64,000 nt of DNA from Saccharopolyspora ipomoeae (GTDB taxonomy: Bacteria; Actinomycetota; Actinomycetes; Mycobacteriales; Pseudonocardiaceae). Positions 1-7,551 of this stretch are shown here, piece after piece; position 1 is the stretch's first letter, and each line of letters begins with the position of its first letter. The notes beneath the pieces were generated by a model that was not told the DNA's origin, did not search any database, and saw only the letters and a list, made by a program, of their open reading frames with translations. The stretch spans positions 62,001 to 126,000 of the forward strand of contig NZ_JASAOF010000010.1 in assembly GCF_029952525.1 (NCBI RefSeq), in the 5' to 3' direction. A program made the position numbers and the translations under genes.

Positions 1-182
1 ACGCCGGGCTGTTCTTCGTGTGCTTCAACCGCGATCCGCGCAGGCAGTTCGTGCCGATGCAGCGCGCGCTGGCCCGCGACGACACGATGATGGAGTACTT
101 GGAGCACAACGGCTCCGCGCTGTTCGCGTGCCCGCCCGGAGTGCGACCGGGGGAGCACTGGGGCCAGGAGCTGTTCGGCTGA
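1..182 (+). CDS. Dyp-type heme peroxidase, C-terminal fragment
   Basis: Only the last 59 codons lie in the window; the frame enters at base 3 and stops with TGA at 180-182. The visible tail contains FVCFNRDPRRQFVPMQRAL and ends HWGQELFG. This matches the C-terminus of dye-decolorising (EfeB/DyP-type) peroxidases, where a CFxRDPRxQFxPxQRxLA segment and a final GSAxFACPPGV strand close the second ferredoxin-like domain. The heme-binding His and the GXXDG motif would lie upstream, so activity and any Tat signal cannot be judged. The family assignment rests on this tail alone. Confidence 0.72.
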   Translation, partial: AGLFFVCFNRDPRRQFVPMQRALARDDTMMEYLEHNGSALFACPPGVRPGEHWGQELFG

Positions 183-212
183 CCTGCGCCGGAAGAGCCT
201 GGTCCGGGCGGT

Positions 213-232
213 CGTACGACTTTGGTCGTACG
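213..232. promoter_or_regulatory. Inverted repeat CGTACGAC-N4-GTCGTACG
   Basis: Two perfect 8-bp arms (213-220 and 225-232) are separated by TTTG. The element sits 30 bp after the peroxidase stop and about 135 bp before the TPR gene. It could be an operator for the TPR gene or a small transcript-end hairpin. There is no T-run, so a classical intrinsic terminator is not supported. The rest of 183-368 shows nothing else recognisable except the ribosome site of the next gene. Confidence 0.4.
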
Positions 233-368
233 GGTCGGTCTCAGGGTCGCGCGACCGGATTTCCGGGTTCGGACCTGAGGATTCGGCGTCTCGGGCCGCC
301 TAGCGTCTCCAGTGGAAATGATCACCCGCGCCTGGGGGCGGGTGATCCGCCTACTGGAGGGAGACCCC

Positions 369-1373
369 ATGCGCGCCAAGGCAGCCGAGTACCGGGGCGG
401 ACTCGCGGCGTTGTCGGTGAACGCCTCGCTGGACGAGGTCCTGGTCCAAGCCGAGCAGCACGACGCGGCGGCGACCACGGCCGGGGAGCGGGCCGGGGCG
501 CAGCTGGCCATCGCCGAGGCGTGCCGCAGGCTCGGGCGGGTCGACCGCGCCGAGCGGGCCTGGCGCGCCAGCTACCGCACCGCCCGCGACGCCGGTGACG
601 CGGCGGCGATGGCCTGGGCGCTGTGGAGCGGCGGAACCCTGGCCCGCCAGCGCGGCCGCTACCCGCTGGCGCACCGGCTGCTCACCCGCGCCGCGGCCAC
701 CGCCGAGCGCGGCAACGACGTCGTCGCCCGCGGCTACTCGCTGGCCGGTCTGGCCGAAACCGGGCGCGTGCAGGGAGATTTCGCCGGGACGTTGCGGCTG
801 CACGAGAAGCTGCTGGACGAGGCCCGCGCGCACGGGCAGCCGCGCCACGTCGTCTGGGCGCTGGAGGGCATCGCGCAGATCCACCGGCACAACGGCGACC
901 ACGACCGGGCCCTGACGCTGTTCACCGAGGCCTGCGCGATCGCCACCGACAGCGATGACCAGCGCGGACGCGCCTGGGCGCTGCGCGGCATCGCCGACCT
1001 CACCTCGCTGCGCGGCGACGTCGACGGCGCGCTGGAGCTGCTCGCCGAGGCCGAGCAGGCCTGCCGTGCGATGCGCCTGGAGGCCGCGCTGGCCTACAAC
1101 CACAAGATGCGCGGCAACGTCCTCTACCGCGCGGGCCGCTACGCCGAAGCCGAGCAGGTCTACGCGGCGACGATCGAGGAGTTCACCCGGATCGCCGAAC
1201 CCCGGGGGGAATCCCTCGCCCGCCTCGGCCTCATCAAATCCCAATCCCACCAAGGCATGTCACCCGACGAGGTGGCCAAGACCCTCACCGAACTCCACAC
1301 CCGCTTCACCCGAGCAGGGCTCCACCACGCGGTCGACATGGTCAACGCCGCCCGCCGCGACCTCCTCCCCTGA
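369..1373 (+). CDS. Tetratricopeptide-repeat protein, cytoplasmic
   Basis: A 334-residue, wholly helical protein of tandem TPR-like helix pairs. Repeats of the form ALWSGGTLARQRGRY and ALRGIADLTSLRGDVDGAL recur about every 38-40 residues from about residue 60 to 290. There is no HTH, ATPase or enzyme domain and no signal peptide, so a scaffolding or protein-binding role is all that can be inferred. I chose ATG 369 because GGAGGGA lies about 6 nt upstream; an in-frame ATG at 312 lacks a ribosome site. Such stand-alone TPR proteins are common in actinomycetes and often resemble the sensor part of AfsR/SARP-type regulators. The specific partner is unknown. Confidence 0.75.
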   Translation: MRAKAAEYRGGLAALSVNASLDEVLVQAEQHDAAATTAGERAGAQLAIAEACRRLGRVDRAERAWRASYRTARDAGDAAAMAWALWSGGTLARQRGRYPLAHRLLTRAAATAERGNDVVARGYSLAGLAETGRVQGDFAGTLRLHEKLLDEARAHGQPRHVVWALEGIAQIHRHNGDHDRALTLFTEACAIATDSDDQRGRAWALRGIADLTSLRGDVDGALELLAEAEQACRAMRLEAALAYNHKMRGNVLYRAGRYAEAEQVYAATIEEFTRIAEPRGESLARLGLIKSQSHQGMSPDEVAKTLTELHTRFTRAGLHHAVDMVNAARRDLLP

Positions 1374-1497
1374 CCCCACCCCGGTCAAAAACTGCAACAT
1401 TCGTCGGGTGAGAACCGCGGTTTTCGCGGCGTGAAAACCGCGGTTTTCGACGTGACCTATGCGGGGGTTTTCGACGTGGGGGTCGTAGGGTCGGCGG
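1374..1497. repeat. Intergenic palindromes AAAACCGCGGTTTT and AACATTCG motif
   Basis: The gap after the TPR gene carries a perfect 16-bp palindrome GAAAACCGCGGTTTTC at 1433-1448. A near-copy lies at 1412-1425, and a third related half-motif GGGGGTTTTCGACG ends near 1476. The preceding stretch (CCCCACCCCGGTC, then AACATTCGTCG) resembles the sequence directly after fdhD at 58565-58600 (CCCCACCCCGTCC, then AACATTCGACG). That points to a dispersed intergenic repeat. It may help terminate the TPR transcript; it also contains the promoter zone of the permease gene. Confidence 0.45.
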
Positions 1498-2256
1498 GTG
1501 GGTTCTGTTGCGGTGACTCCGGTGCTCGGTGGCGTGATCGGGTTTCTGCTGGTCGCGGCCGGTGCTGTGGGGTGGTTGGGCGGGTTCGCGCGGTGGTGGT
1601 CTGTGCTGGGGGCCGGGGTGCGCGGGGCCGTGCAGCTGGCGGTGGTGTCGCTGGTCATCGCCTACGTGGTGCGGTCGTCGTGGCTCGTCGGGGTGTTCGT
1701 CGTCGTGATGTTCGCGGTGGCGGTGCGGACGGCGGGGCGGCGGATCACCGGTGACCGGACCTGGTGGTGGGCGGGCGTGCCGATCGCCGCGGGGGTCGCG
1801 CCGGTGGCGGCGGTGCTCGTGGTGAGCCGGGCCGTGCCGGTGACCGGGTTGGTGCTGGTTCCGTTGGTGGGACAGCTGATCGGGGGAGCGCTGACGGCCA
1901 CGGCGCTGGCCGGGCGCCGGCTGCTCGACGAGCTGGAGCAGCGCCGCGGCGAGGTCGAGGCGGCGCTGTCGCTCGGGCTGTCCGACCGGGACGCCCGGCT
2001 GGAGATCGCGCGGCCGAGCGCGGGAACCGCGCTGGTTCCCGCGCTCGACCAGACCCGCACCGTCGGCATGGTGACCCTGCCTGGCGCGTTCGTCGGCATG
2101 CTGCTCGGCGGCGCGAGCCCGGTGCAGGCCGGTGCGGTCCAGCTGCTCGTGCTGGTGGGACTGCTGGCGGTGGAAGCGGTGGCGATCGCAGCCGTGCTGG
2201 AGATCGTCGCCCGCGGTCGCCTCACCCGCCCCGGACCGCTCAGCCCGGCAGCGTGA
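1498..2256 (+). CDS. FetB/YbbM-family (UPF0014) ABC transporter permease
   Basis: A 252-residue integral membrane protein with about seven hydrophobic segments, the usual length of the FetB (YbbM) family. The diagnostic cytoplasmic loop is present: LDELEQRRGEVEAALSLG followed by RPSAGTALVPALDQTRTVG and LPGAFVGMLLGG. In E. coli FetB works with the ATPase FetA in metal/iron export linked to oxidative stress resistance. No fetA-like ATPase lies beside it here, so the partner must be elsewhere or the role differs. Start is GTG 1498. The 3' end overlaps the convergent monooxygenase gene by 17 bp, leaving no room for a terminator. Confidence 0.8.
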   Translation: MGSVAVTPVLGGVIGFLLVAAGAVGWLGGFARWWSVLGAGVRGAVQLAVVSLVIAYVVRSSWLVGVFVVVMFAVAVRTAGRRITGDRTWWWAGVPIAAGVAPVAAVLVVSRAVPVTGLVLVPLVGQLIGGALTATALAGRRLLDELEQRRGEVEAALSLGLSDRDARLEIARPSAGTALVPALDQTRTVGMVTLPGAFVGMLLGGASPVQAGAVQLLVLVGLLAVEAVAIAAVLEIVARGRLTRPGPLSPAA

Positions 2257-3403
2257 GAGCGGAGTGCTCGACCCGCCCGGTCTCGGGCAACTCCCCGGTG
2301 AGCGACCGCAGCCCGGCGTTGCGGGTCTCCAGCTCCTCGGCGGTGGTGGGGAACAGGACGGCGTCGCCCTCGCCGACCAGCGCCTGGTTGAGCTCGACGA
2401 ACTCGCGGGTGCTCGCCTCGTAGGCGGTGAAGGCCGCGGTGTGATCGGCGTGGGTGGTCAGCGCGTGAGCGAGCATGTAGGCACCGACCAGCGCCAGGCT
2501 CGACCCCTGCCCGGTCAGGAACGACGGCGCGTGCGCGGCGTCGCCCACCAGCACCGCCCGGCCGCGCGACCACGCGGGCATCCGGATCTGGCTGACGGTG
2601 TCGAAGAACAGGTCGTCGGCCACCTGCATGGCCTCGACCATCGCCGGGGTTTCCCACCCGTGCCCGGCGAACGCCTCCGCGACCATCGCGCGCTGCGCCT
2701 CCGGGTCGCGCAGCAGCTCCATCGGTGGTCGCGGGCAGGCCAGGTTGAGGAACCCGTGCACCGTCTCGCCGTCCTCGACGCCGTAGAGGATCGCGCCCTT
2801 GCCCGGCGCGTTCCACATGACGCCCTCGTGGGAGAGCCCGAAGGTGTTGGGCATGGTGAACCCGGCGAAGCAGAATCCCAGGTAGCGGTGGAACTCCAGC
2901 TCCGGCCCGAAGACGAGCTCCCGGGTGCGGGAGTGCAGCCCGTCGGCGCCGACGACCAGGTCGAAGTCCCGCTCCGCACCGCTGCGGAAGGTGACGTGCA
3001 CGCCGTCGGCGCGCTCGTCGAGGACCTCGATCGAGTCGCCGAAGACGAACTCCACGTCCTCGCGCACCGCGGCGTGGAGCACGTCGGTCAGATCGCCGCG
3101 CCGGATCTCCAGGTCCTCCCCGTCGACACCGCCCACGACGTGCTGCGGGTGCACCGAGGCCGCGACGGAGCCGTCGGTGTTGAGGAACGTCAGCCGCCGA
3201 GTCGCCACGTCGGCGGCCTGCAGCCGCGGCAACAGCCCCATCCGGCGCACGACCTCCAGCGCCGTTCCCCGCACGTCGATCGGGTACCCACCGGACCGCA
3301 CGGTCGCGGCCTTCTCGACCACCGTCACCTCGAACCCGCTGCGGCACAACCAGAACGCCACCGCAGGACCCGCGATGCTCGCTCCGGACACCAGCACTCG
3401 CAT
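2240..3403 (-). CDS. FAD-dependent aromatic monooxygenase (PHBH/TetX-like)
   Basis: 387 residues, a single-component class A flavoprotein. Dinucleotide fold at the N-terminus (VSGASIAGPAVAFWL), the DG motif (VVGADGLHSRTR, about residue 155) and the GD motif (LVGDAAHAPSFLTGQGSSLAL, about residue 285) are all intact. The GGYPIDVRG segment is typical of the branch that includes antibiotic-modifying hydroxylases such as TetX and the rifampicin monooxygenases. It follows the MFS gene by 11 nt on the same strand, so the two form an operon opposite a TetR regulator. Export plus oxidative inactivation of a xenobiotic or endogenous metabolite is the likely job; the substrate is not readable. ATG 3403 is the first start consistent with the fold. 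Confidence 0.85.
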   Translation of the reverse strand: MRVLVSGASIAGPAVAFWLCRSGFEVTVVEKAATVRSGGYPIDVRGTALEVVRRMGLLPRLQAADVATRRLTFLNTDGSVAASVHPQHVVGGVDGEDLEIRRGDLTDVLHAAVREDVEFVFGDSIEVLDERADGVHVTFRSGAERDFDLVVGADGLHSRTRELVFGPELEFHRYLGFCFAGFTMPNTFGLSHEGVMWNAPGKGAILYGVEDGETVHGFLNLACPRPPMELLRDPEAQRAMVAEAFAGHGWETPAMVEAMQVADDLFFDTVSQIRMPAWSRGRAVLVGDAAHAPSFLTGQGSSLALVGAYMLAHALTTHADHTAAFTAYEASTREFVELNQALVGEGDAVLFPTTAEELETRNAGLRSLTGELPETGRVEHSALTLPG

Positions 3404-3414
3404 CTCTCTTCCCC

Positions 3415-4821
3415 TCAACTCGACAACTGCCGACGCATCAGCGCGACGGCGAGCACAGTGGACAGGCAGAACGCGGTCGCGCAGACCGCGATCCAGCCGA
3501 AGACGCCCGAGCTCGAATTCCCCGCGGGCAGCGCGGTGGCCTGCAGCACGGCCGTCGCGGCGAAGTTGAACACCACGGACCCGACCGCCACCACGACCAT
3601 GACCAGGCTCGACACCGTCGCCCGCCGGCTCGCGGGGGCGAGCTCGCCCGCCACGTTGAACCCCGAGGTGCCCAGCGCCCCGACCGTGAAACCCAGCAGC
3701 AGCGCGAAGACCACGGCCACCGGGAACGAACTGACACCGGCGAGCATGCCGAGGCTGCCGATCGTCCCGAGCCCCACCGCGCCGGTCAGCGTCGGCACCG
3801 GACCGACGCGGCCCGCCAGCGCCCCGGCCAGCGGGCCGCCGATCATGACGCCGAGCGCCGGAGCGGCCAGCAGCGTCGCCAGCGAACCCTGACCGCCGAG
3901 CCCGTAGCCCAGCCCGAGGCTCAGCGGAACGTCTCCGACCTGCGGCAACAGCTGCAGCAGGCTCTGGTACGCCCCGGTCGCCAGCACCACGATCAGCAGG
4001 GTCAGCAGCAGCGGGCCGCCGAGCCCTCGCACGTCGATGAGCGGTTCGACCTTGCGCCGCGAGGTGCTCCACCAGCCGGTGAGCGCCGCCGCACCGACGA
4101 CGAGCAGCGAGACCGGGGCCGGGTGGAGCGGGCCGAGTTCGGATCCGAGGCTGATGCAGCTGAGCACGCCGATCAGTCCGGTGCCGAGCAGCGCGGCTCC
4201 GGTGAAGTCGATCCGGCCGGGCGTGGTGATCGCCGACTCGGACACCACCGCGCGCACGGTCAGCGCCATCGCCGCCGCGACCGCGGCCGAGATGACGAAC
4301 AGGACCTGGAACCCGTTCTCGGCGGCCAGCTTCTCCGCGGCGAAGCGCGAAACGATGTTGAGCACGGCGGAACCGGACGTCACGATGCCGACCACGACCA
4401 TCGCCAGGCGGGGCGCGCAGACGTCGCGCACGATCGCCACGATCAGGAACAGCGCCGCCACGGCCGCGCCTTGCAGCAACCGGCCCACCACGAACACCCA
4501 CGTCGTCGGTGCCACCGCGCAGACCAGGGCTCCCGCGCAGCTGATCAGCAGCGTCAGCACCAGGACTTTGCGCTTGCCGTGGACGTCGGCGCTCTTGCCG
4601 AGCAGGGGAGCCCACATCGCACCGGCGAGCATCGCGCTGGCGTTGAGCCAGGCCGCCTGGTCGGTGCCGAAGTGGTCGAGCATCTGCGGGAGGACGATCA
4701 GCGGTGCGCTGATGGCGGTGTCGACCATGAAGTTCACCAGGACGAGCACCGACACCAGTCCGATGAGACGGCCGCTCCACCTGGTGTGGAGGGGTGTCTC
4801 GACCTCGTCGACGGTTGTCAT
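3415..4821 (-). CDS. MFS drug-exporter-like transporter (DHA2 type)
   Basis: 468 residues with about 14 hydrophobic segments. Typical MFS loop sequences are LLGKSADVHGKRKVLVLTL after TM2 and VGRLLQGAAVAALFLI in TM4, as in DHA2 multidrug efflux pumps. ATG 4821 is preceded by GAGGAG-like sequence about 10 nt upstream; an upstream in-frame ATG at 4860 would put the operator within the untranslated leader and is less likely. First gene of the operon with the FAD monooxygenase. The promoter region between it and the divergent tetR holds a near-perfect palindrome, so TetR repression relieved by a ligand that is also the transport substrate is the simple model. Confidence 0.85.
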   Translation of the reverse strand: MTTVDEVETPLHTRWSGRLIGLVSVLVLVNFMVDTAISAPLIVLPQMLDHFGTDQAAWLNASAMLAGAMWAPLLGKSADVHGKRKVLVLTLLISCAGALVCAVAPTTWVFVVGRLLQGAAVAALFLIVAIVRDVCAPRLAMVVVGIVTSGSAVLNIVSRFAAEKLAAENGFQVLFVISAAVAAAMALTVRAVVSESAITTPGRIDFTGAALLGTGLIGVLSCISLGSELGPLHPAPVSLLVVGAAALTGWWSTSRRKVEPLIDVRGLGGPLLLTLLIVVLATGAYQSLLQLLPQVGDVPLSLGLGYGLGGQGSLATLLAAPALGVMIGGPLAGALAGRVGPVPTLTGAVGLGTIGSLGMLAGVSSFPVAVVFALLLGFTVGALGTSGFNVAGELAPASRRATVSSLVMVVVAVGSVVFNFAATAVLQATALPAGNSSSGVFGWIAVCATAFCLSTVLAVALMRRQLSS

Positions 4822-4866
4822 CCGCTCGCTCCTCGTGTCGCCGTGCTCGATGCCGGGCAAAAACTA

Positions 4867-4885
4867 CACTACACGGTGTAGTGTG
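4867..4885. promoter_or_regulatory. TetR-type operator in the divergent promoter
   Basis: ACACTACAC-G-GTGTAGTGT is a perfect 9-bp inverted repeat around one central base. It lies in the 89-bp gap between the MFS gene and tetR, 25 bp before the tetR ATG. Length and symmetry are typical for TetR dimers, and one site could control both directions. No second copy is visible in the window, so the regulator probably acts locally. Confidence 0.75.
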
Positions 4886-4910
4886 GAACGTCTGAGAATA
4901 GGATGAGAAC

Positions 4911-5546
4911 ATGACGACTCCCAGGGCGGCCCCGCAGGCGGACGGTCGGCGCAAGCGGACCGAGATGAAGCGCGCGGCCATCCTGGACGCGGCGGAGGAG
5001 CTGTTCGTCTCCGACGGCTTCGAGGTGACCAGCGTCGATGCCATCGCAGCGCGGGCCGGCGTCTCCAAGCGCACCGTCTACGACCACTTCGGCGACAAGC
5101 GCGGGCTGTTCGTGGGCGTGCTGGAGCGCTCCGGCGAGGTGCTGCTGCGGACCATCCGCGCCGCCATCGACGAGGAGCTGACCGAGGGGCGCGATCTCCG
5201 GGAGGCGCTGCACGCCTTCGCGCAGCGGGTCACCACCGAGACCTTCCCGTCGTCGGTCTACGTCAACTTCCGGCGCCTCAACGGCCAGAACCCGCCCGCT
5301 CCGCGGCTGCCGGACGGCCTCCACGACGAGCCGGAACGCTCGCTGGAGGAGCGCTTCACCCGCTACGCGGACGCGGGCGCGCTGCGGCTCCGCGACCCCC
5401 GCCGCGCGGTCCAGCACTTCATCGCCCTGACCATGCGCCTGGCCCTCGACGTGCTCGACCAGACCCCCGACCTCGCCCGCGACACCGACGAGCTCCACGA
5501 CCTCATCGCCGACGGGGTCGACGCCTTCCTCCGCGCCTACACCTGA
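4911..5546 (+). CDS. TetR/AcrR-family repressor
   Basis: 211 residues. The N-terminal HTH is complete: ILDAAEELFVSDGFEVTSVD, then AIAARAGVSKRTVYDHFGDK as the recognition helix (residues about 25-70). The C-terminal region with AVQHFIALTMRLALD resembles the AefR-like TetR C-terminal domains. Divergent from the MFS/monooxygenase operon and 25 bp from a 19-bp palindrome, so it is almost surely the local repressor. ATG 4911 gives a normal family length. Confidence 0.9.
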   Translation: MTTPRAAPQADGRRKRTEMKRAAILDAAEELFVSDGFEVTSVDAIAARAGVSKRTVYDHFGDKRGLFVGVLERSGEVLLRTIRAAIDEELTEGRDLREALHAFAQRVTTETFPSSVYVNFRRLNGQNPPAPRLPDGLHDEPERSLEERFTRYADAGALRLRDPRRAVQHFIALTMRLALDVLDQTPDLARDTDELHDLIADGVDAFLRAYT

Positions 5547-5587
5547 CCCCGGGGGTGCGTGACTCCAGGGGCTGCGTCGGGTCGCCA

Positions 5588-5661
5588 GGGGGCGGTTTTT
5601 CCTCGAATCACCCATGATCAATGTCCGTTATGTCCGTTCAATTCGAGGAAAAACCGTCCCC
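5588..5661. terminator. Long hairpin, copy 1 of the GATCATGGGTG loop family
   Basis: 21-bp arms (5588-5608 and 5641-5661) pair with one mismatch; stem core GGTTTTTCCTCGAAT. The 32-nt loop, read on the minus strand, ends in GGACATTGATCATGGGTG, identical to the loops at 33636-33667 and 46173-46204. The stem sequence differs from those copies but is fully self-complementary. It follows tetR by about 40 bp. Terminator function is inferred from position and structure; an A/T-rich stem base supplies a short T-run in either direction. Confidence 0.7.
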
Positions 5662-5716
5662 CTCCAGCACCCCCGCGCGGCGGAGCGGAGCAGCTGGAGC
5701 TCGATACAGTGCCGGG

Positions 5717-6373
5717 GTGGGAACCGATGAGCTGCCCGAGGAGTTGCGCGAGGACGCGCGGACGTTGTGGGACTACCACGACCTCCACCACGAGTTGCGG
5801 CGCTGCGACGTCGGCGTGGGGTTGGGCAGTCATGACCTCGGTGTTGCCGACCACGTGGTCGACCTCCACGCGGCCGGGTGGTTCCCGCTGATCGTGTTCA
5901 CCGGCGCGAACGCGCCGACGACCGCCGAGCGGTTCCCGCGCGGCGAGGCCGTCCACTACCGCGAGCACGCCCTGCGGCGCGGTGTCCCGGACGCCGACAT
6001 CCTGGTCGAGCCGAACGCCACCAACACCGCCGAGAACATCGAGTTCACCCGAAAAGCCCTGGAACACCGGGAAGTCCGGTCGATCCTGCTGGTGTCCAAG
6101 CCGTACCAGCAGCGACGCGCCCACGCCACGGCCGAGAAGGTCTGGCCGGAGGTCGACATCGTCTGCAGCTCCCAGCGCGCTCCGCTGGAGGACTACGTCC
6201 GCGCCATCGGCGACGCCGACCGCGTCCTGCACATGCTCGTCGGCGACACCCAGCGCATCACCCTCTACGCGGAGCGCGGCTTCGCCGTCGAGCAGCACGT
6301 CCCCGACGACGTCGACGCCGCCTACCGCCGCCTGCGCGCTGCCGGCTACACCGACCGGCTCGCCCCGGAGTGA
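5717..6373 (+). CDS. YdcF/DUF218-family protein
   Basis: 218 residues. The DUF218 signatures are a central hydrophobic strand PLIVFTGANAP, an acidic helix ILVEPNATNTAENIEFTRKAL and the strand SILLVSKPYQQRRAHATAEK. Related proteins (YdcF, SanA, ElyC) bind or process nucleotide- or sugar-linked substrates, and the stand-alone cytoplasmic type has no settled reaction. No membrane anchor is present. GTG 5717 begins with residues that fit the family; the longer in-frame ATG at 5621 would start inside the hairpin loop and is rejected. No obvious functional link to its neighbours. Confidence 0.78.
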   Translation: MGTDELPEELREDARTLWDYHDLHHELRRCDVGVGLGSHDLGVADHVVDLHAAGWFPLIVFTGANAPTTAERFPRGEAVHYREHALRRGVPDADILVEPNATNTAENIEFTRKALEHREVRSILLVSKPYQQRRAHATAEKVWPEVDIVCSSQRAPLEDYVRAIGDADRVLHMLVGDTQRITLYAERGFAVEQHVPDDVDAAYRRLRAAGYTDRLAPE

Positions 6374-6435
6374 TCCTGTTCCGCCGTCAGCAGAACGGCT
6401 CCGGTGGTGAGTGCGGGAGGTGTCAGGATGTGGGC

Positions 6436-6756
6436 ATGGCGGACGTCGTGGACCTCCAGCGGAGGCGCAAGGCCCGGCCCGAGCCGTTGTGGCGCGAGGA
6501 GCTCGGCCGCAGCCTGCGCGCGGCGCGGGAGGAGCGCGGGGACCGGCTCGTCGACATCGCCGAGCGAGCCGGTGTGTCCCCGCAGTACCTCTCGGAGGTC
6601 GAACGGGGCCGCAAGGAACCGTCGAGCGAGATGATCGCCGCGATCACCGGCGCCCTCGGCATCGAGCTGCCGGACCTGCTCATCACCATCGCCGGTGACG
6701 TCCGCCGCGCCGCCCCGATCGGGCGACCCTCCGGCCCGGTACTCATGGCCGCCTAA
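6436..6756 (+). CDS. PopR/ClgR-like Cro/CI-type regulator of clp genes
   Basis: 106 residues. A basic N-terminal tail (LQRRRKARPEPLWREELGR) leads into an XRE HTH at about residues 25-80, with DIAERAGVSPQYLSEVERGRK as the recognition region and EPSSEMIAAITGALG after it. This is the layout of ClgR and PopR, the activators of clpP operons in actinobacteria. PopR in Streptomyces controls clpP3-clpP4 and is itself a Clp substrate through its C-terminal residues. Here the protein ends in ...VLMAA, an Ala-Ala tail of the type often read by Clp proteases. A clpP pair lies 200 bp away in convergent orientation, supporting the assignment. The exact target is inference. Confidence 0.8.
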   Translation: MADVVDLQRRRKARPEPLWREELGRSLRAAREERGDRLVDIAERAGVSPQYLSEVERGRKEPSSEMIAAITGALGIELPDLLITIAGDVRRAAPIGRPSGPVLMAA

Positions 6757-6940
6757 GCGCTGTGAGGTATGCGGCGGGGCCGCATTCTCGTTCACCATCC
6801 TGGCAGCCGGCACCGCCGCAGGTTCTGATCGGCTTCGTGGCGAGTACGCCGGGACGCCGCGCATTGGCATGCTCAAGGAGCGGCGGACGGAGTCCACGGA
6901 GCCGATCAGGTTCTGCTACCCGCACCGCCAAGCAAGGTGA
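6695..6940 (+). CDS. Possible small CxxC...CYPH protein overlapping popR
   Basis: An open frame whose second half reads RCEVCGG and ends IRFCYPHRQAR, giving two cysteine pairs/His that could hold zinc. The only start in frame is GTG 6695, which overlaps the popR-like gene by 62 bp and has no clear ribosome site. A truncated remnant of a small zinc-ribbon protein is equally possible. The 6757-6960 stretch otherwise shows no gene; the two clp-related genes converge here. Confidence 0.25.
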   Translation: MTSAAPPRSGDPPARYSWPPKRCEVCGGAAFSFTILAAGTAAGSDRLRGEYAGTPRIGMLKERRTESTEPIRFCYPHRQAR

Positions 6941-6960
6941 TCCTCAAAGAGTTCCGCCGC

Positions 6961-7551
6961 CTAGGCGCGTTCGTCCAGGACGTGGTCTGCGAGGCCGTAG
7001 GCGACGGCCTCCCGGGCGTCGAAGACGCGGTCGCGGTCGGTGTCGTGCCGCAGGGTCGCCGCGTCCCGTCCGGTGTGCTTCGACAGGATCTCCTCCAGCT
7101 GCGTGCGCACCCGGATCACCTCGTCGGCCTGCAGGATCAGGTCCGGGATGGCGCCCCGGCCCTGCGCGGCGGGCTGGTGCAGCACCACCCGCGTGTGCGG
7201 CAGCACCGCGCGGTGACCCGGTGCTCCGGCCGCGAGCAGGACGGCGCTGGCCGCGACCGCCTGGCCGACGCAGGTCGTGGCGACCGGGGCCTTGATGTAT
7301 CGGATGGTGTCGTAGAGCGCCAGCATCGCCGACGGATCGCCGCCCTCGGAGTTGATGTAGAGGTTGATCTCCCGCTCCGGGCTGTCGGCCTCCAGGTGCA
7401 GCAGCTGCGCGATGAGCGCGTTGGCCACCCCGGAATCGATCGGTGTGCCCAGGTAGACGATGCGCTCGGCGAGCAGGTGCGAGTAGACGTCCATGATCCG
7501 CTCGGCACCGCCGTTGCGCGTGATCACGTTGGGGATCGTGTAGCTGCTCAT
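6961..7551 (-). CDS. ClpP-family protein with Ala at the catalytic Ser position
   Basis: 196 residues with the ClpP fold from [20 protein letters not shown] to [24 protein letters not shown]. The segment that normally reads GQAAS(A/M) before VLLAAG reads [14 protein letters not shown]. Aligned without gaps, the catalytic Ser falls on Ala100, while a Ser appears two residues later (Ser102). The His (VVLHQP) and Asp (HDTDRDR) of the triad are kept. It starts at ATG 7551 in an ATGA overlap with the upstream clpP, so the two are translated together and probably form one mixed barrel, with this ring catalytically silent like ClpR or regulatory. A shifted but working Ser cannot be excluded from sequence. 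Confidence 0.85.
   Translation of the reverse strand: MSSYTIPNVITRNGGAERIMDVYSHLLAERIVYLGTPIDSGVANALIAQLLHLEADSPEREINLYINSEGGDPSAMLALYDTIRYIKAPVATTCVGQAVAASAVLLAAGAPGHRAVLPHTRVVLHQPAAQGRGAIPDLILQADEVIRVRTQLEEILSKHTGRDAATLRHDTDRDRVFDAREAVAYGLADHVLDERA

Noticed and set aside
1662-3892. Long overlapping frames on both strands (561 and 586 codons)
   Set aside because: Shadows of the FetB-like permease and FAD monooxygenase genes; low-complexity Arg/Ala/Pro composition and no starts with ribosome sites.
2240-5074. Fusion of the monooxygenase with an upstream 550-residue region
   Set aside because: The frame is open only by chance through the MFS gene; the flavoprotein fold begins precisely at ATG 3403, and the MFS gene occupies another frame.
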